From positions 186,001 through 250,000 of the forward strand of contig NZ_FOVZ01000006.1 in assembly GCF_900115295.1 (NCBI RefSeq): 64,000 bases of DNA, read 5' to 3'. Of this stretch, positions 18,102 through 25,932 are shown piece by piece (the first letter of the stretch is position 1; each line of letters starts with the position of its first letter). The notes beneath the pieces were generated by a model. The model was given only the letters and a program-made list of their open reading frames with translations, was not told where the DNA came from and did no database searches. The position numbers and the translations under genes are program-made. This DNA is from Sphingomonas sp. OK281 (GTDB lineage: Bacteria > Pseudomonadota > Alphaproteobacteria > Sphingomonadales > Sphingomonadaceae).

Positions 18102-19299
18102 AAGCGTCGGACTCGGCGGCGGCTTCGCGATCGATCTGCGCGCGGCTCTTCTTCTCCGACGCGGTCTTCAGCTGTCCGCACGCCGCATCGATGTCACGCC
18201 CGCGCGGCGTCCGCACCGGCGCCGAGATGCCAGCACCGAACACGATGCTGGAGAACGACTTGATCCGCTCGGGCGTCGAGCACTCGTATTGCGCCCCCGG
18301 CCACGGATTGAACGGAATGAGGTTCACCTTCGCCGGCAGCTCGTACTTCCGCAGCAACCGCACGAGTTCGCGCGCATCGTCGTCGGAGTCGTTCTTGTCC
18401 TTCAGCATCACATATTCGAACGTGATGCGGCGCGCGTTGTTCGTGCCCGGATAGTCCGCGCACGCCTGGAGCAATTCCTCGATGCCGTACTTCCGGTTGA
18501 GCGGCACGATCTCGTCGCGCACTTCCTTCGTCACCGCGTGCAGCGATACGGCCAGGTTCACGCCGATCTCGGCCCCCGCACGCGCCATCATCGGCACCAC
18601 GCCCGACGTCGACAACGTGATCCGGCGGCGGCTGAGCGCAAGCCCCGCGCCGTCCATCACCAGCTTCAACGCATCGCGGACATTCTCGAAATTATACAGC
18701 GGCTCGCCCATCCCCATCATCACGATGTTGGTGAGCATGCGGCCCTCGGGCTGGCTCGGCCATTCGCCCAGCGAATCGCGCGCGAGCATCACCTGGCCGA
18801 CGATCTCGGCCGGCGTCAAATTGCGTACCAGCCGCATCGTCCCGGTGTGGCAGAAGGTGCAGTTGAGCGTGCAACCGACCTGGCTCGACACGCACAGCGT
18901 GCCGCGATCCGCGTCCGGGATGAACACCATCTCGTAATCCTGCGCATCGTCCGACCGCAACAGCCACTTCCGCGTCCCGTCGGTCGACACCTGCGCCTCG
19001 ACCACGTTCGGCCGGCTGATCACGAAGCGCTGCTCGAGCCACGGGTGCATCGTCTTCGAGATATCGGTCATCGCCGAGAACTCGGTCGCGCCCCGATTGT
19101 AGATCCAGTGCCACAGCTGCTTGGCGCGCAGCTTGGCCTGCTTCTCCTCGAGCTGCGACGTCTCCAGCGCCATCCTCAGGTCGGCGAGCGACAGCCCGAG
19201 CAGGTCGATCCGCCCATCGCTGCGCGGCACGAAGCTGCGGGGAACGGGCACGGGATCGATGTGCCCGGGAATAGGCATGAGGTTCGCGGCGGTCTGCAT
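18094..19299 (-). CDS. rlmN: RlmN, 23S rRNA A2503 / tRNA A37 methyltransferase
   Basis: Radical SAM dual-specificity RNA methyltransferase, 401 aa. The 4Fe-4S ligands are in GCTLNCTFCHTG (CxxxCxxC, about residue 145). MGMGEPLYNFENV and the late STPERIKSFSSIVF region are typical, and Cys in DIDAACGQL near residue 378 matches the methyl-carrying resolving Cys. N-terminal helix domain (KQLWHWIYNRGATEF) is complete. Overlaps the downstream TSUP gene. Confidence 0.97.
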   Translation of the reverse strand: MQTAANLMPIPGHIDPVPVPRSFVPRSDGRIDLLGLSLADLRMALETSQLEEKQAKLRAKQLWHWIYNRGATEFSAMTDISKTMHPWLEQRFVISRPNVVEAQVSTDGTRKWLLRSDDAQDYEMVFIPDADRGTLCVSSQVGCTLNCTFCHTGTMRLVRNLTPAEIVGQVMLARDSLGEWPSQPEGRMLTNIVMMGMGEPLYNFENVRDALKLVMDGAGLALSRRRITLSTSGVVPMMARAGAEIGVNLAVSLHAVTKEVRDEIVPLNRKYGIEELLQACADYPGTNNARRITFEYVMLKDKNDSDDDARELVRLLRKYELPAKVNLIPFNPWPGAQYECSTPERIKSFSSIVFGAGISAPVRTPRGRDIDAACGQLKTASEKKSRAQIDREAAAESDAFA

Positions 19300-19392
19300 G
19301 CGCGAGCCCGTAGCTGAATTTTCGTGATTTTTCTACTGGCTGCGGGATGGGCGCGGAGTCAGCGCAGTCCAGCGGGAGATAATCCAAAACAA

Positions 19393-19500
19393 CCACCACC
19401 CCGGCGGAGGCCGGGGCCCAATTGGAAAGGTCGTTGTAACGGAGAACTGGGTGTCGTCATTCCCGTCCCCCAATTGGGCCCCGGCCTTCGCCGGGGTGGT
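19393..19500. repeat. Paired palindromic repeat, family D, copy 1
   Basis: Left unit ACCCCGGCGGAGGCCGGGG then CCCAATTGG; right unit CCAATTGGG then CCCCGGCCTTCGCCGGGGT, with about 40 nt between. It lies between the IalB-like gene and rlmN. Matching copies at 26916 and 43085. Confidence 0.8.
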
Positions 19501-19527
19501 GCCGGTGGGCGGGGCTCGCCCGAAGTT

Positions 19528-19998
19528 TCATCCCCCGCTACACGCCAACACAGCCGCATCGATCGCCGTAGCCGCACCCGATAGCGCATAGACATCGACA
19601 AACGGCCGCCCCCCGACGCCGACCGCTTCGACACTCATGCTCCGCCCCGACCGCATCGCCGCCACGATCGCCCGATCACTCGGCGCATCGCTCGCCCAAG
19701 CATCCAGCCCGTTCGCCACCAGCGCGAATCGCCGCTCGCCAACCGTCATCGTCACCCCCGCCGACCGATCCCGCTCGCGACTGAGCCGCACATACAAGGA
19801 CGCGCGCAAACCCCGCTTCGGCCACGTCGCAACGCTCGCGAACCCGGACGAACGCCCCCCCGCCATCACCGGCCGCGCGATCGCATAACACCGCGGGGGC
19901 GAGGCATCGCGAAACGCCCCCCACCCCTGGTAAATGCCGATCGTATCACGCGCCGCCGCGGGAGCCGCAATCGCAAGCAATCCCCCCGCCAAAACCAA
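19528..19998 (-). CDS. Invasion-associated locus B-like exported protein
   Basis: About 156 aa. A signal peptide (VLAGGLLAIAAPAAA then RDTIGIYQGWGAF) and the pattern CYAIARPVMAGG ... VATWPKRGLRASLYVRLSRERD resemble IalB-family periplasmic proteins of alphaproteobacteria. A Cys pair (CYAI and the terminal VLACSGG) could form a disulfide. No ATG exists at the expected site; TTG 19998 was chosen. Immediately upstream is a family A palindromic pair, which probably replaced the original start and leader. Expression is therefore uncertain. Confidence 0.72.
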   Translation of the reverse strand: MVLAGGLLAIAAPAAARDTIGIYQGWGAFRDASPPRCYAIARPVMAGGRSSGFASVATWPKRGLRASLYVRLSRERDRSAGVTMTVGERRFALVANGLDAWASDAPSDRAIVAAMRSGRSMSVEAVGVGGRPFVDVYALSGAATAIDAAVLACSGG

Positions 19999-20010
19999 AC
20001 GCCACAGAAC

Positions 20011-20120
20011 CCCCCTCCCTGAAAGGGAGGGGCAGGGGGTGGGTAGGCCGGCTCGAGCCCCATCAGTTCGAACACGGGGAAACCGACCCACCCCCAACCC
20101 CTCCCTTCCAGGGAGGGGGG
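20011..20120. repeat. Paired palindromic repeat, family A, copy 3
   Basis: Left unit CCCCTCCCTGAAAGGGAGGGG then CAGGGGGTGGGTAGGC; right unit CCGACCCACCCCCAACCC then CTCCCTTCCAGGGAGGGG. It separates the histidine phosphatase stop from the IalB-like start; on the minus strand one arm lies at the IalB translation start. Confidence 0.8.
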
Positions 20121-20159
20121 AAGAAGGCCCCGATATGAAACCATTGCCCCAACCAGATC

Positions 20160-20843
20160 TCACGCCGGAGCGAACCCCGTACCCAGATGCGGCACCGTCG
20201 CCCGCCCATTCTCGACCAGCGTAACCGACCCCTGCGGCAACCCCCTCGCAACCGGCGCGCCCAGCAACGGATCGACCGCCGCCCCGGTCATCACCCCCAG
20301 CATCACCCGACTCGAGATCCCGTGCATGATCACCAGCCGGTCCCCCGGATCCTCCGCAGTATCCGCCAGCCAACCGCCAACCCGCAGAGCAATTTGCCCA
20401 TAGGTCTCGCCATCGGGCGAAGGTTTCAGCGTCCCACCCGGCAGCATCACCGGCCCGACCTCGTCGACGACGTCCGCATAATAGCGCCCGCCCCAAGACC
20501 CCATGTCAATCTCGACCAACCGGGCATCGGTCCGCGCATCATGCCAGTCCAGTTCCAGATGCTCGCAGATCACCGCCAGCGTCTGCAACGCGCGGCCGGT
20601 CGGGGAGGACCACAGCGTCAGCGCCGGCTTCACCCCAAGCACCTCACGCAACGCCCGCCCAAGCTCGTCCGCCTGCGCGAACCCGGCGCGCGTCAACGGC
20701 GTATGCGCGGCATCCCCCTGCAACCGATGCGCCGCATTGAACACGGTTTCGCCGTGCCGCGCGACGAAATCCCGACCCTTGCGAAGGGCTGGAATATCGG
20801 TTGATCGGGCGTCGCGTTCACCCTGCCGTTGGCTTGGAATCAT
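20160..20843 (-). CDS. Histidine phosphatase family protein
   Basis: 227 aa phosphoglycerate-mutase-like phosphatase. The catalytic RHG box is in FVARHGETVFNAAHRLQGD, with the second catalytic His in RLVIMHGISSRVM (about residue 170) and SSPTGRALQTL as expected. No signal peptide is seen. Substrate unknown. The first ATG (20843) gives 25 residues before the RHG strand; an internal start is possible. Confidence 0.9.
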   Translation of the reverse strand: MIPSQRQGERDARSTDIPALRKGRDFVARHGETVFNAAHRLQGDAAHTPLTRAGFAQADELGRALREVLGVKPALTLWSSPTGRALQTLAVICEHLELDWHDARTDARLVEIDMGSWGGRYYADVVDEVGPVMLPGGTLKPSPDGETYGQIALRVGGWLADTAEDPGDRLVIMHGISSRVMLGVMTGAAVDPLLGAPVARGLPQGSVTLVENGRATVPHLGTGFAPA

Positions 20844-20983
20844 GGCCCGCGTTTCAACCCCCTGTGGCGCAAAAGCAACGGATTTCCGCGTTTATCTGGG
20901 GTTCATGCAACGCCTCGCCGACTGGTCCATTGGAGCGGTCCGCCCCGCGTAATGGGGTGCCAGTTTAGTAAGGAGTAACCTCA

Positions 20984-21637
20984 ATGCGTACGCTCATCGC
21001 CGTCTCGCTGCTCGCCACCACCGCAGTGGCCGCACCCGCCCTCGCGCAGACCAACCCGACCTTCACCGGCCCCCGCGTCGAGGCCACGCTCGGCTACGAT
21101 CACACCGGCGCCGGCAGCAGCGTGTCCAACGACAACGGGCGCGACGATCAGAAGATCGACGGCCTGCTGTACGGCGGCGGCATCGGCTACGACATCGCGA
21201 CCTCGGACAACATCGTGCTCGGCGCCGAAGCCGAACTGACCGGCTCGACCGCGAAGAGCGACCGTAACGATTACACCAGCGACTTCGGCTATGGCCGCGT
21301 CAAGCAGGGCCGCGACATCTATGTCGGCGCGCGCGCAGGCTATATCGTGGCACCGACGACGATGCTGTACGTCAAGGGCGGCTACACCAACTCGAAGCTC
21401 AAGGTGCTCGCGGGCGATACCAGCCAGACCACCGATACGAACTTCAAGCTCGGTGGCTGGCGCGTCGGTGCGGGCGCCGAGCACGCGATGGGCCCGAACA
21501 GCTATGCCAAGCTCGAATACCGCTATTCGAACTATGAGCGCGGCAACATCGACTATGCGACCGGCGGCACCAGCAGCCGCTTCGACGTCGATACCGACCG
21601 CCATCAGGTCGTGGCGAGCTACGGCTTCCGCTTCTGA
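20984..21637 (+). CDS. Outer-membrane beta-barrel protein (OmpA/Omp25-like porin family)
   Basis: 217 aa. A signal peptide (MRTLIAVSLLATTAVAAPALAQ) is followed by eight alternating amphipathic strands (for example VEATLGYDHTG, YVGARAGYIVA, MLYVKGGYTNS, YAKLEYRYSNYE), and the protein ends in FRF, the aromatic C-terminal signature needed for barrel assembly. This matches the small alphaproteobacterial surface-protein family. Strong ribosome site AAGGAG 8 nt before ATG. A hairpin terminator follows at 21670. Confidence 0.9.
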   Translation: MRTLIAVSLLATTAVAAPALAQTNPTFTGPRVEATLGYDHTGAGSSVSNDNGRDDQKIDGLLYGGGIGYDIATSDNIVLGAEAELTGSTAKSDRNDYTSDFGYGRVKQGRDIYVGARAGYIVAPTTMLYVKGGYTNSKLKVLAGDTSQTTDTNFKLGGWRVGAGAEHAMGPNSYAKLEYRYSNYERGNIDYATGGTSSRFDVDTDRHQVVASYGFRF

Positions 21638-21669
21638 TCGCTTTAACGCGACGTTTACCGTGATCAAAG

Positions 21670-21703
21670 AAGGGTCGGGGCGCTTGCTCCGACCCTTTGT
21701 TGT
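21670..21703 (+). terminator. Intrinsic terminator after the outer-membrane protein gene
   Basis: Arms AAGGGTCGG and CCGACCCTT, loop of about ten bases, followed by a T-rich TTTGTTGTT. 32 nt after the stop codon. Confidence 0.75.
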
Positions 21704-21767
21704 TGGGTAAGCCATTAGCGGATTGCCCCCAGCCCCGAGTCCGGCTGCGGTGGCGGGGGGAATTACG

Positions 21768-22886
21768 ATGAAGGCGACGATCGAACGCGCAACGCTCCTC
21801 AAGGGGCTGAGCCATGTCCAGTCCGTGGTGGAGCGGCGCAACACCATCCCCATCCTGTCGAACGTGCTGATCGAGGCGACCGCCGAGGGCACGCTCAAGC
21901 TGATGGCGACCGATCTTGATCTCCAGATCAACGAATCGATCGCGGCGGCGGTCGACCAGCCCGGCGCGACCACGGTGTCCGCGCACACGCTGTTCGACAT
22001 CGCGCGGAAACTGCCCGAGGGCTCGCAGGTCCAGCTTGCCGCATCGGAAGGCCGGATGAGCATCGTCGCGGGCCGCGCGCGCTTCTCGCTCGGCACACTG
22101 CCGCGCGACGATTTCCCGGTGATCGCGGAAGGCGAACTGCCGACCCAGTTCGAGCTGCCCGCCGAGACGCTCAAGCAGATCATCGACAAGACGCGCTTCG
22201 CGATCTCGACCGAAGAGACGCGCTATTATCTCAACGGCATCTTCCTCCACGTGGCGGACGGCGACAGCTCGAACCCGGTGCTGAAGGCCGCCGCGACCGA
22301 CGGTCACCGCCTCGCGCGCGTTACGCTGCCGCGTCCGGAGGGTGCCGAATCGATGCCCGACGTGATCGTGCCGCGCAAATGCATCGGTGAGCTCCGGAAA
22401 CTGCTCGACGAGGTCGACGGTTCGGTCGGCGTCTCGCTGTCGCCGACCAAGATCCGCTTCGACCTCGGCCAGGCGATCCTGACCTCGAAGCTGATCGACG
22501 GCACCTTCCCCGATTACAGCCGCGTGATCCCGACCGGCAACGACAAGATCCTCAAGATCGACCCGAAGAGCTTCATGGAAGGCGTCGACCGCGTCTCCAC
22601 GATCGCTACCGAGAAGACGCGCGCCGTGAAGATGGCGCTCGACCGCGACAAGATCACGCTGTCGGTGACCTCGCCCGAAAACGGCACCGCCGCGGAGGAA
22701 GTCCCCGGCGATTACGTCGCGCTCCCGTTCGAAATCGGCTTCAACAGCCGCTACCTGATGGACATCCTGGCGCAGATCGACGGCGACATGGTCGAGGTGC
22801 ACCTCGCCGACGCCGCCGCCCCCACGCTGATCCGCGAAAACGACAAGTCGCCCGCGCTGTACGTGCTGATGCCGATGCGGGTGTGA
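21768..22886 (+). CDS. dnaN: DNA polymerase III beta sliding clamp
   Basis: 372 aa, three clamp domains of about 120 residues. Starts MKATIERATLLKGLSHVQSVVERRNTIPIL, and ends in the hydrophobic protein-binding C-terminus ALYVLMPMRV. Domain 3 shows the expected RYLMDILAQIDGDMVEVHLAD. ATG 21768 follows a G-rich ribosome site; in-frame codons further upstream do not add family sequence. It is near recF and gyrB but is not accompanied by dnaA, so this is not a complete origin region. Confidence 0.98.
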   Translation: MKATIERATLLKGLSHVQSVVERRNTIPILSNVLIEATAEGTLKLMATDLDLQINESIAAAVDQPGATTVSAHTLFDIARKLPEGSQVQLAASEGRMSIVAGRARFSLGTLPRDDFPVIAEGELPTQFELPAETLKQIIDKTRFAISTEETRYYLNGIFLHVADGDSSNPVLKAAATDGHRLARVTLPRPEGAESMPDVIVPRKCIGELRKLLDEVDGSVGVSLSPTKIRFDLGQAILTSKLIDGTFPDYSRVIPTGNDKILKIDPKSFMEGVDRVSTIATEKTRAVKMALDRDKITLSVTSPENGTAAEEVPGDYVALPFEIGFNSRYLMDILAQIDGDMVEVHLADAAAPTLIRENDKSPALYVLMPMRV

Positions 22887-22940
22887 TTCGGTCTGCCTGT
22901 CGCGCCGTGGTATAGCGGCGCGACAGGCAGGAGCCGGATC

Positions 22941-23192
22941 ATGGACTCGATCAATATCGCCCATCTGAAAGACGAACTGGGCACGCTTATCGACCGGCTC
23001 GAAGCGGGCGAGGCCGTGCAGATCACGCGCAACGGCCAACCCTTTGCCCGCGTCACACCCGAGGCACCGCCGCTCCCTCGCCGCAAGCCCATCGATGTCG
23101 ACGCGCTCGAAGCGCTGGCGAAGTCGCTGCCTTACGATCCAACATCTGCACGTGACCTCGTCCGGCAGATGCGTGACGATTCGCGGTATTGA
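22941..23192 (+). CDS. Phd/YefM-type antitoxin
   Basis: 83 aa. The N-terminal half (MDSINIAHLKDELGTLIDRLEAGEAVQITRNGQPFARVTP) is the DNA-binding prevent-host-death fold. The C-terminal half is Arg/Asp-rich and would wrap the toxin. Its stop overlaps the TTG start of the PIN gene, the usual antitoxin-toxin order. Probably binds its own promoter in the 54-nt gap after dnaN. Confidence 0.9.
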   Translation: MDSINIAHLKDELGTLIDRLEAGEAVQITRNGQPFARVTPEAPPLPRRKPIDVDALEALAKSLPYDPTSARDLVRQMRDDSRY

Positions 23193-23617
23193 CCCTCTAC
23201 TGCGACACGGCAGTGGTGGTGTCGGCCTTCACCGCCGAGGCGCAAAGCGAGGACGTACGCGCGTGGCTATCGCGGCGGTCTGGTACTTTGGCGGTCAGCC
23301 ATTGGGTCATCACTGAGTTTTCCGGTGCGCTTGCGATGAAACGGCGATTGGGCGTCATCGACACCGTTGGGTGGAACGGTGTGATGAAGGCGTGGCAACG
23401 GTTTTGCGCCGGGGAGCTTCACGTAGAGTCAGTCACCGAAACCGATTTTGCGTTGGCGGCGACGTTGCTCGATCGCGGTGATCTGAAGCTGCGCTCCGGA
23501 GACGCCCTTCACCTCGCGATCGTCGTCGCCCGCGGTTGGTCCTTAGCTACGCTCGATCACGACCTTGCGCACGCCGCCACGCAAATGCGCGTGGAAGTAG
23601 ATACCGTCCTCGATTGA
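23189..23617 (+). CDS. PIN-domain ribonuclease toxin (VapC-like)
   Basis: 142 aa. The PIN acidic residues are all visible: Asp in YCDTAVVVSAF (about residue 6), Glu in HWVITEFSGAL, Asp in RSGDALHLAIV and Asp in ATLDHDLAHAA. VapC toxins cut tRNA or rRNA. The start is TTG, overlapping the antitoxin stop by 4 nt. All active-site residues are present, so the toxin looks functional. Confidence 0.9.
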   Translation: MTLYCDTAVVVSAFTAEAQSEDVRAWLSRRSGTLAVSHWVITEFSGALAMKRRLGVIDTVGWNGVMKAWQRFCAGELHVESVTETDFALAATLLDRGDLKLRSGDALHLAIVVARGWSLATLDHDLAHAATQMRVEVDTVLD

Positions 23618-23636
23618 CTCCTCGCCCGCTGCTCAA

Positions 23637-23656
23637 TACTAACAGTGATGTCAGTA
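23637..23656 (+). promoter_or_regulatory. Near-palindrome in the coq4 leader (possible operator)
   Basis: TACTAACA-GTGA-TGTCAGTA, two 8-base arms with one mismatch, immediately before and touching the Shine-Dalgarno AAGGAG of the next gene. Its size and symmetry suit a TetR-type dimer; no regulator gene lies adjacent, so the binding protein is unknown. Confidence 0.45.
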
Positions 23657-23669
23657 AGGAGTCGACTCG

Positions 23670-24479
23670 ATGGCGAAGCTTCCTCCGTTTCCCGGTACGA
23701 CCGGTCGTCGCGATTGGCGTACGGCGTTCGATGCGATCAGGAAACTGCTCGCGAATGGCGACGACACCACGCAGGTGTTCCGGATCATGCGCGCGCTGAA
23801 CGTCGGCAATGCGCCGATGAACTACGCGCGACTGATCGCCACCGAGCAGGGCGGGCGGATCGCCTATGACCGGGTCGAACTGGCGCAGCGTTTCTCCGAG
23901 CCCGCGTTCGTCGCGAGCTTCGCACCCGGCACGGTCGGGGCGGCGTATCGCAATTTCCTCGAGACGACGGGCTATTCCGCGGACGGGCTGGTCGAGGTCT
24001 CGCGGCTCGTGCCGTCCGAGGACGATCTGGCGCACCCTTATGCGTGGTTCGGCCGGCGGGTGCGCGATACGCACGATATCTGGCACGTCCTGACCGGCTA
24101 CAAGGCGGACGAAAGCATGGGCGAAGCGGCGCTCGTCGCGTTCAGCTACGCGCAGGTCGGCGGGCTCGGCTGGGCGTTGATCGGCTCGGCTGCGGCATTG
24201 AAGAGCATGCGCGTCACCGGCAGCAAACTGTTCGCGAAGGCAGTCTGGGAAGGCTATCGCAACGGGCGGAAAGCGAAGTGGGTGTCGGGCGAGGATTATC
24301 TCGAACTGCTCCACGAACCGCTGGAGGCCGCGCGCGAACGGCTCGGGATAGTCACGCCCGTCGCATATTTACGGGCGCAGCGCGAATTAGGACCGGCGCT
24401 CGCATCGTATCTCAGCACGCAGAAGGCGGCGACCGCGACGGCCGCACCCGCGATGGCGCCGGAGCGGATCGCCGCCTGA
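23670..24479 (+). CDS. Coq4-family protein
   Basis: 269 aa. The Coq4 metal motif is clear as RRVRDTHDIWHVLTGYKAD (HDxxH type, about residues 130-150), followed by helical FSYAQVGGLGWALIGSAAALKS. Coq4 proteins act in ubiquinone assembly, and recent work on the eukaryotic protein assigns ring decarboxylation/hydroxylation. No other ubi gene is adjacent, so a role in quinone synthesis is inferred from the family only. Good ribosome site AAGGAG 23655-23660. Confidence 0.85.
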   Translation: MAKLPPFPGTTGRRDWRTAFDAIRKLLANGDDTTQVFRIMRALNVGNAPMNYARLIATEQGGRIAYDRVELAQRFSEPAFVASFAPGTVGAAYRNFLETTGYSADGLVEVSRLVPSEDDLAHPYAWFGRRVRDTHDIWHVLTGYKADESMGEAALVAFSYAQVGGLGWALIGSAAALKSMRVTGSKLFAKAVWEGYRNGRKAKWVSGEDYLELLHEPLEAARERLGIVTPVAYLRAQRELGPALASYLSTQKAATATAAPAMAPERIAA

Positions 24480-24544
24480 CGCGATACTCGATAGCGGACT
24501 GGGCGCGTCGCTAGCGCGGTTGTGATCGGATCGATCCCTCACCC

Positions 24545-24613
24545 CGTTCGTGCTGAGCGAAGTCGAAGCACCGGCGCTTTCGCCATGCCCTTCGACTTCG
24601 CTCAGGGCGGACG
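24545..24613. repeat. Palindromic repeat, family G
   Basis: Arms GTGCTGAGCGAAGTCGAAGC and CCTTCGACTTCGCTCAGGGC separated by about 20 nt, in the 181-nt interval 24480-24660 between coq4 and recF. One copy in this window. The CTGAGC-GAAGTCGAAG core is a REP-like sequence type that I recall from sphingomonad genomes; I cannot verify this here. Confidence 0.7.
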
Positions 24614-24660
24614 GAAAAGGGCGATGCAATCGGTTTCGAAACTGCTCTAAGGCCGAGGCA

Positions 24661-25848
24661 ATGCTGTCGCGCCTCGTCCTCACCGATTTCCGCAATCACG
24701 CCGACCTGACGCTGACGCCGGGACCAGGGTTCGTCGTGCTGACCGGCGAGAACGGCGCGGGCAAGACGAATATCCTGGAGGCGGTGTCGCTGCTAGCGCC
24801 CGGCCGCGGGCTGCGAAGAGCCGCACTCGGCGAGATGGTGCGGCAAGGCGGGGCAGGCGGATTCGGTGTCGCAGCCACCTTGTTCCCCTCCCGCTTGCGG
24901 GAGGGGTCAGGGGAGGGCGCGACGTACGTACTGGCGTCCGGCGTCGAGGAAAGCGCGCCCCTCCCCCAACCCCTCCCGCAAGCGGAAGGGGAGTCAGAAG
25001 CACAGGGGCAAACACCCGCAGTCGGCGAAGTCGACGTCGCGACCGGCACACTCGCCTCCGCCCCCGAACGCCGCATCGTCCGCATCCAGGGTGCCACCAC
25101 CACCGCCAACGCGCTCGCCGAGTGGCTCACTATCCTCTGGCTCACCCCTGCAATGGACCGCCTCTTCGTCGCCCCCGCAGGCGAACGCCGAGGCTTCCTC
25201 GACCGCCTCACGTTGGCGCTCGCCCCGAGCCACGCCCACCACGCCGCCCGCTACGACGCCGCGATGCGCGCGCGAAACCGCCTGCTTGCCGACGAAGGCC
25301 GCCCCGACGGCGACTGGCTCTCAGCACTCGAAGCGCAGATGGCCGAGCACGGCGCCGCCGTAGATGCGGCTCGGCGTGAGACGGTGACGTTGCTCGGAAC
25401 ACGGCTTGCGGAACAAGGCGACAGCCCATTCCCCCGCGCCGGCCTGACACTCGAAGGCTGGGCCGGCGACACCACGCGCCTGCAAGCCGACCTCGCCCAG
25501 GGCCGCACGCGCGATGCCGCTGCCGGGCGCACGCTCAGCGGCCCCCACCGAGTCGACCTGATCGTCACGCATCTCGACAAGGCGCGCGCGGCCTCGCTAG
25601 CGTCGACCGGCGAGCAGAAGGCGCTCCTCCTCGGCATCGTGCTCGCCCACGCCGACCTCGTCGCCGAACGCACCGGTCAGCCCCCCGTCCTGCTCCTTGA
25701 CGAGGTCGCCGCGCACCTCGATCCCGCTCGCCGCGCGGCGCTGTTCGGGCGGCTCGCAGGCCGCGGGCAGGTGTGGATGACCGGCACCGAAGACGCGCTG
25801 TTCGACGCGATCGGCGCACAGGCAACGCGGATCGCGGTCGGGCGTTAG
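24661..25848 (+). CDS. recF: RecF, with an in-frame palindromic-repeat insertion
   Basis: SMC-like ATPase that loads RecA at gaps via RecFOR, 395 aa from ATG 24661. Walker A is GENGAGKTN (about residues 29-37), signature RTLSGPHRVDLIV, Walker B PVLLLDEVAAHLD. Between GFGVAATL (residue 73) and VDVATGTLASAPERR (residue 124) lies a foreign block, roughly residues 74-112, encoded by a family B palindromic pair and rich in Pro, Leu and Glu (FPSRLREGSGEG, PLPQPLPQAEGES). The frame is kept on both sides. Upstream in-frame codons derive from the family G repeat and are not counted. Confidence 0.95.
   Translation: MLSRLVLTDFRNHADLTLTPGPGFVVLTGENGAGKTNILEAVSLLAPGRGLRRAALGEMVRQGGAGGFGVAATLFPSRLREGSGEGATYVLASGVEESAPLPQPLPQAEGESEAQGQTPAVGEVDVATGTLASAPERRIVRIQGATTTANALAEWLTILWLTPAMDRLFVAPAGERRGFLDRLTLALAPSHAHHAARYDAAMRARNRLLADEGRPDGDWLSALEAQMAEHGAAVDAARRETVTLLGTRLAEQGDSPFPRAGLTLEGWAGDTTRLQADLAQGRTRDAAAGRTLSGPHRVDLIVTHLDKARAASLASTGEQKALLLGIVLAHADLVAERTGQPPVLLLDEVAAHLDPARRAALFGRLAGRGQVWMTGTEDALFDAIGAQATRIAVGR
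24885..24992. repeat. Paired palindromic repeat, family B, inside recF
   Basis: Left unit CCCCTCCCGCTTGCGGGAGGGG then TCAGGGGAGGGCG; right unit CGCCCCTCCCCCAACCC then CTCCCGCAAGCGGAAGGGG. The left and right units are reverse complements with few differences. The element is about 108 nt, close to 36 codons, and open in the recF frame. Same family as the element over the prmC start (14447-14601). Confidence 0.85.
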
Positions 25849-25932
25849 GCTGAACGCGCGCTGTCGACCGGACTCACCGCGCGTTCAAGCGGGCGCGGGC
25901 AAAGCTCCGTCCATCGAAGATATGGAGAGACG

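Noticed and set aside
21444..23039. Long antisense frame over dnaN
   Set aside because: Covers dnaN completely on the other strand; a compositional shadow.
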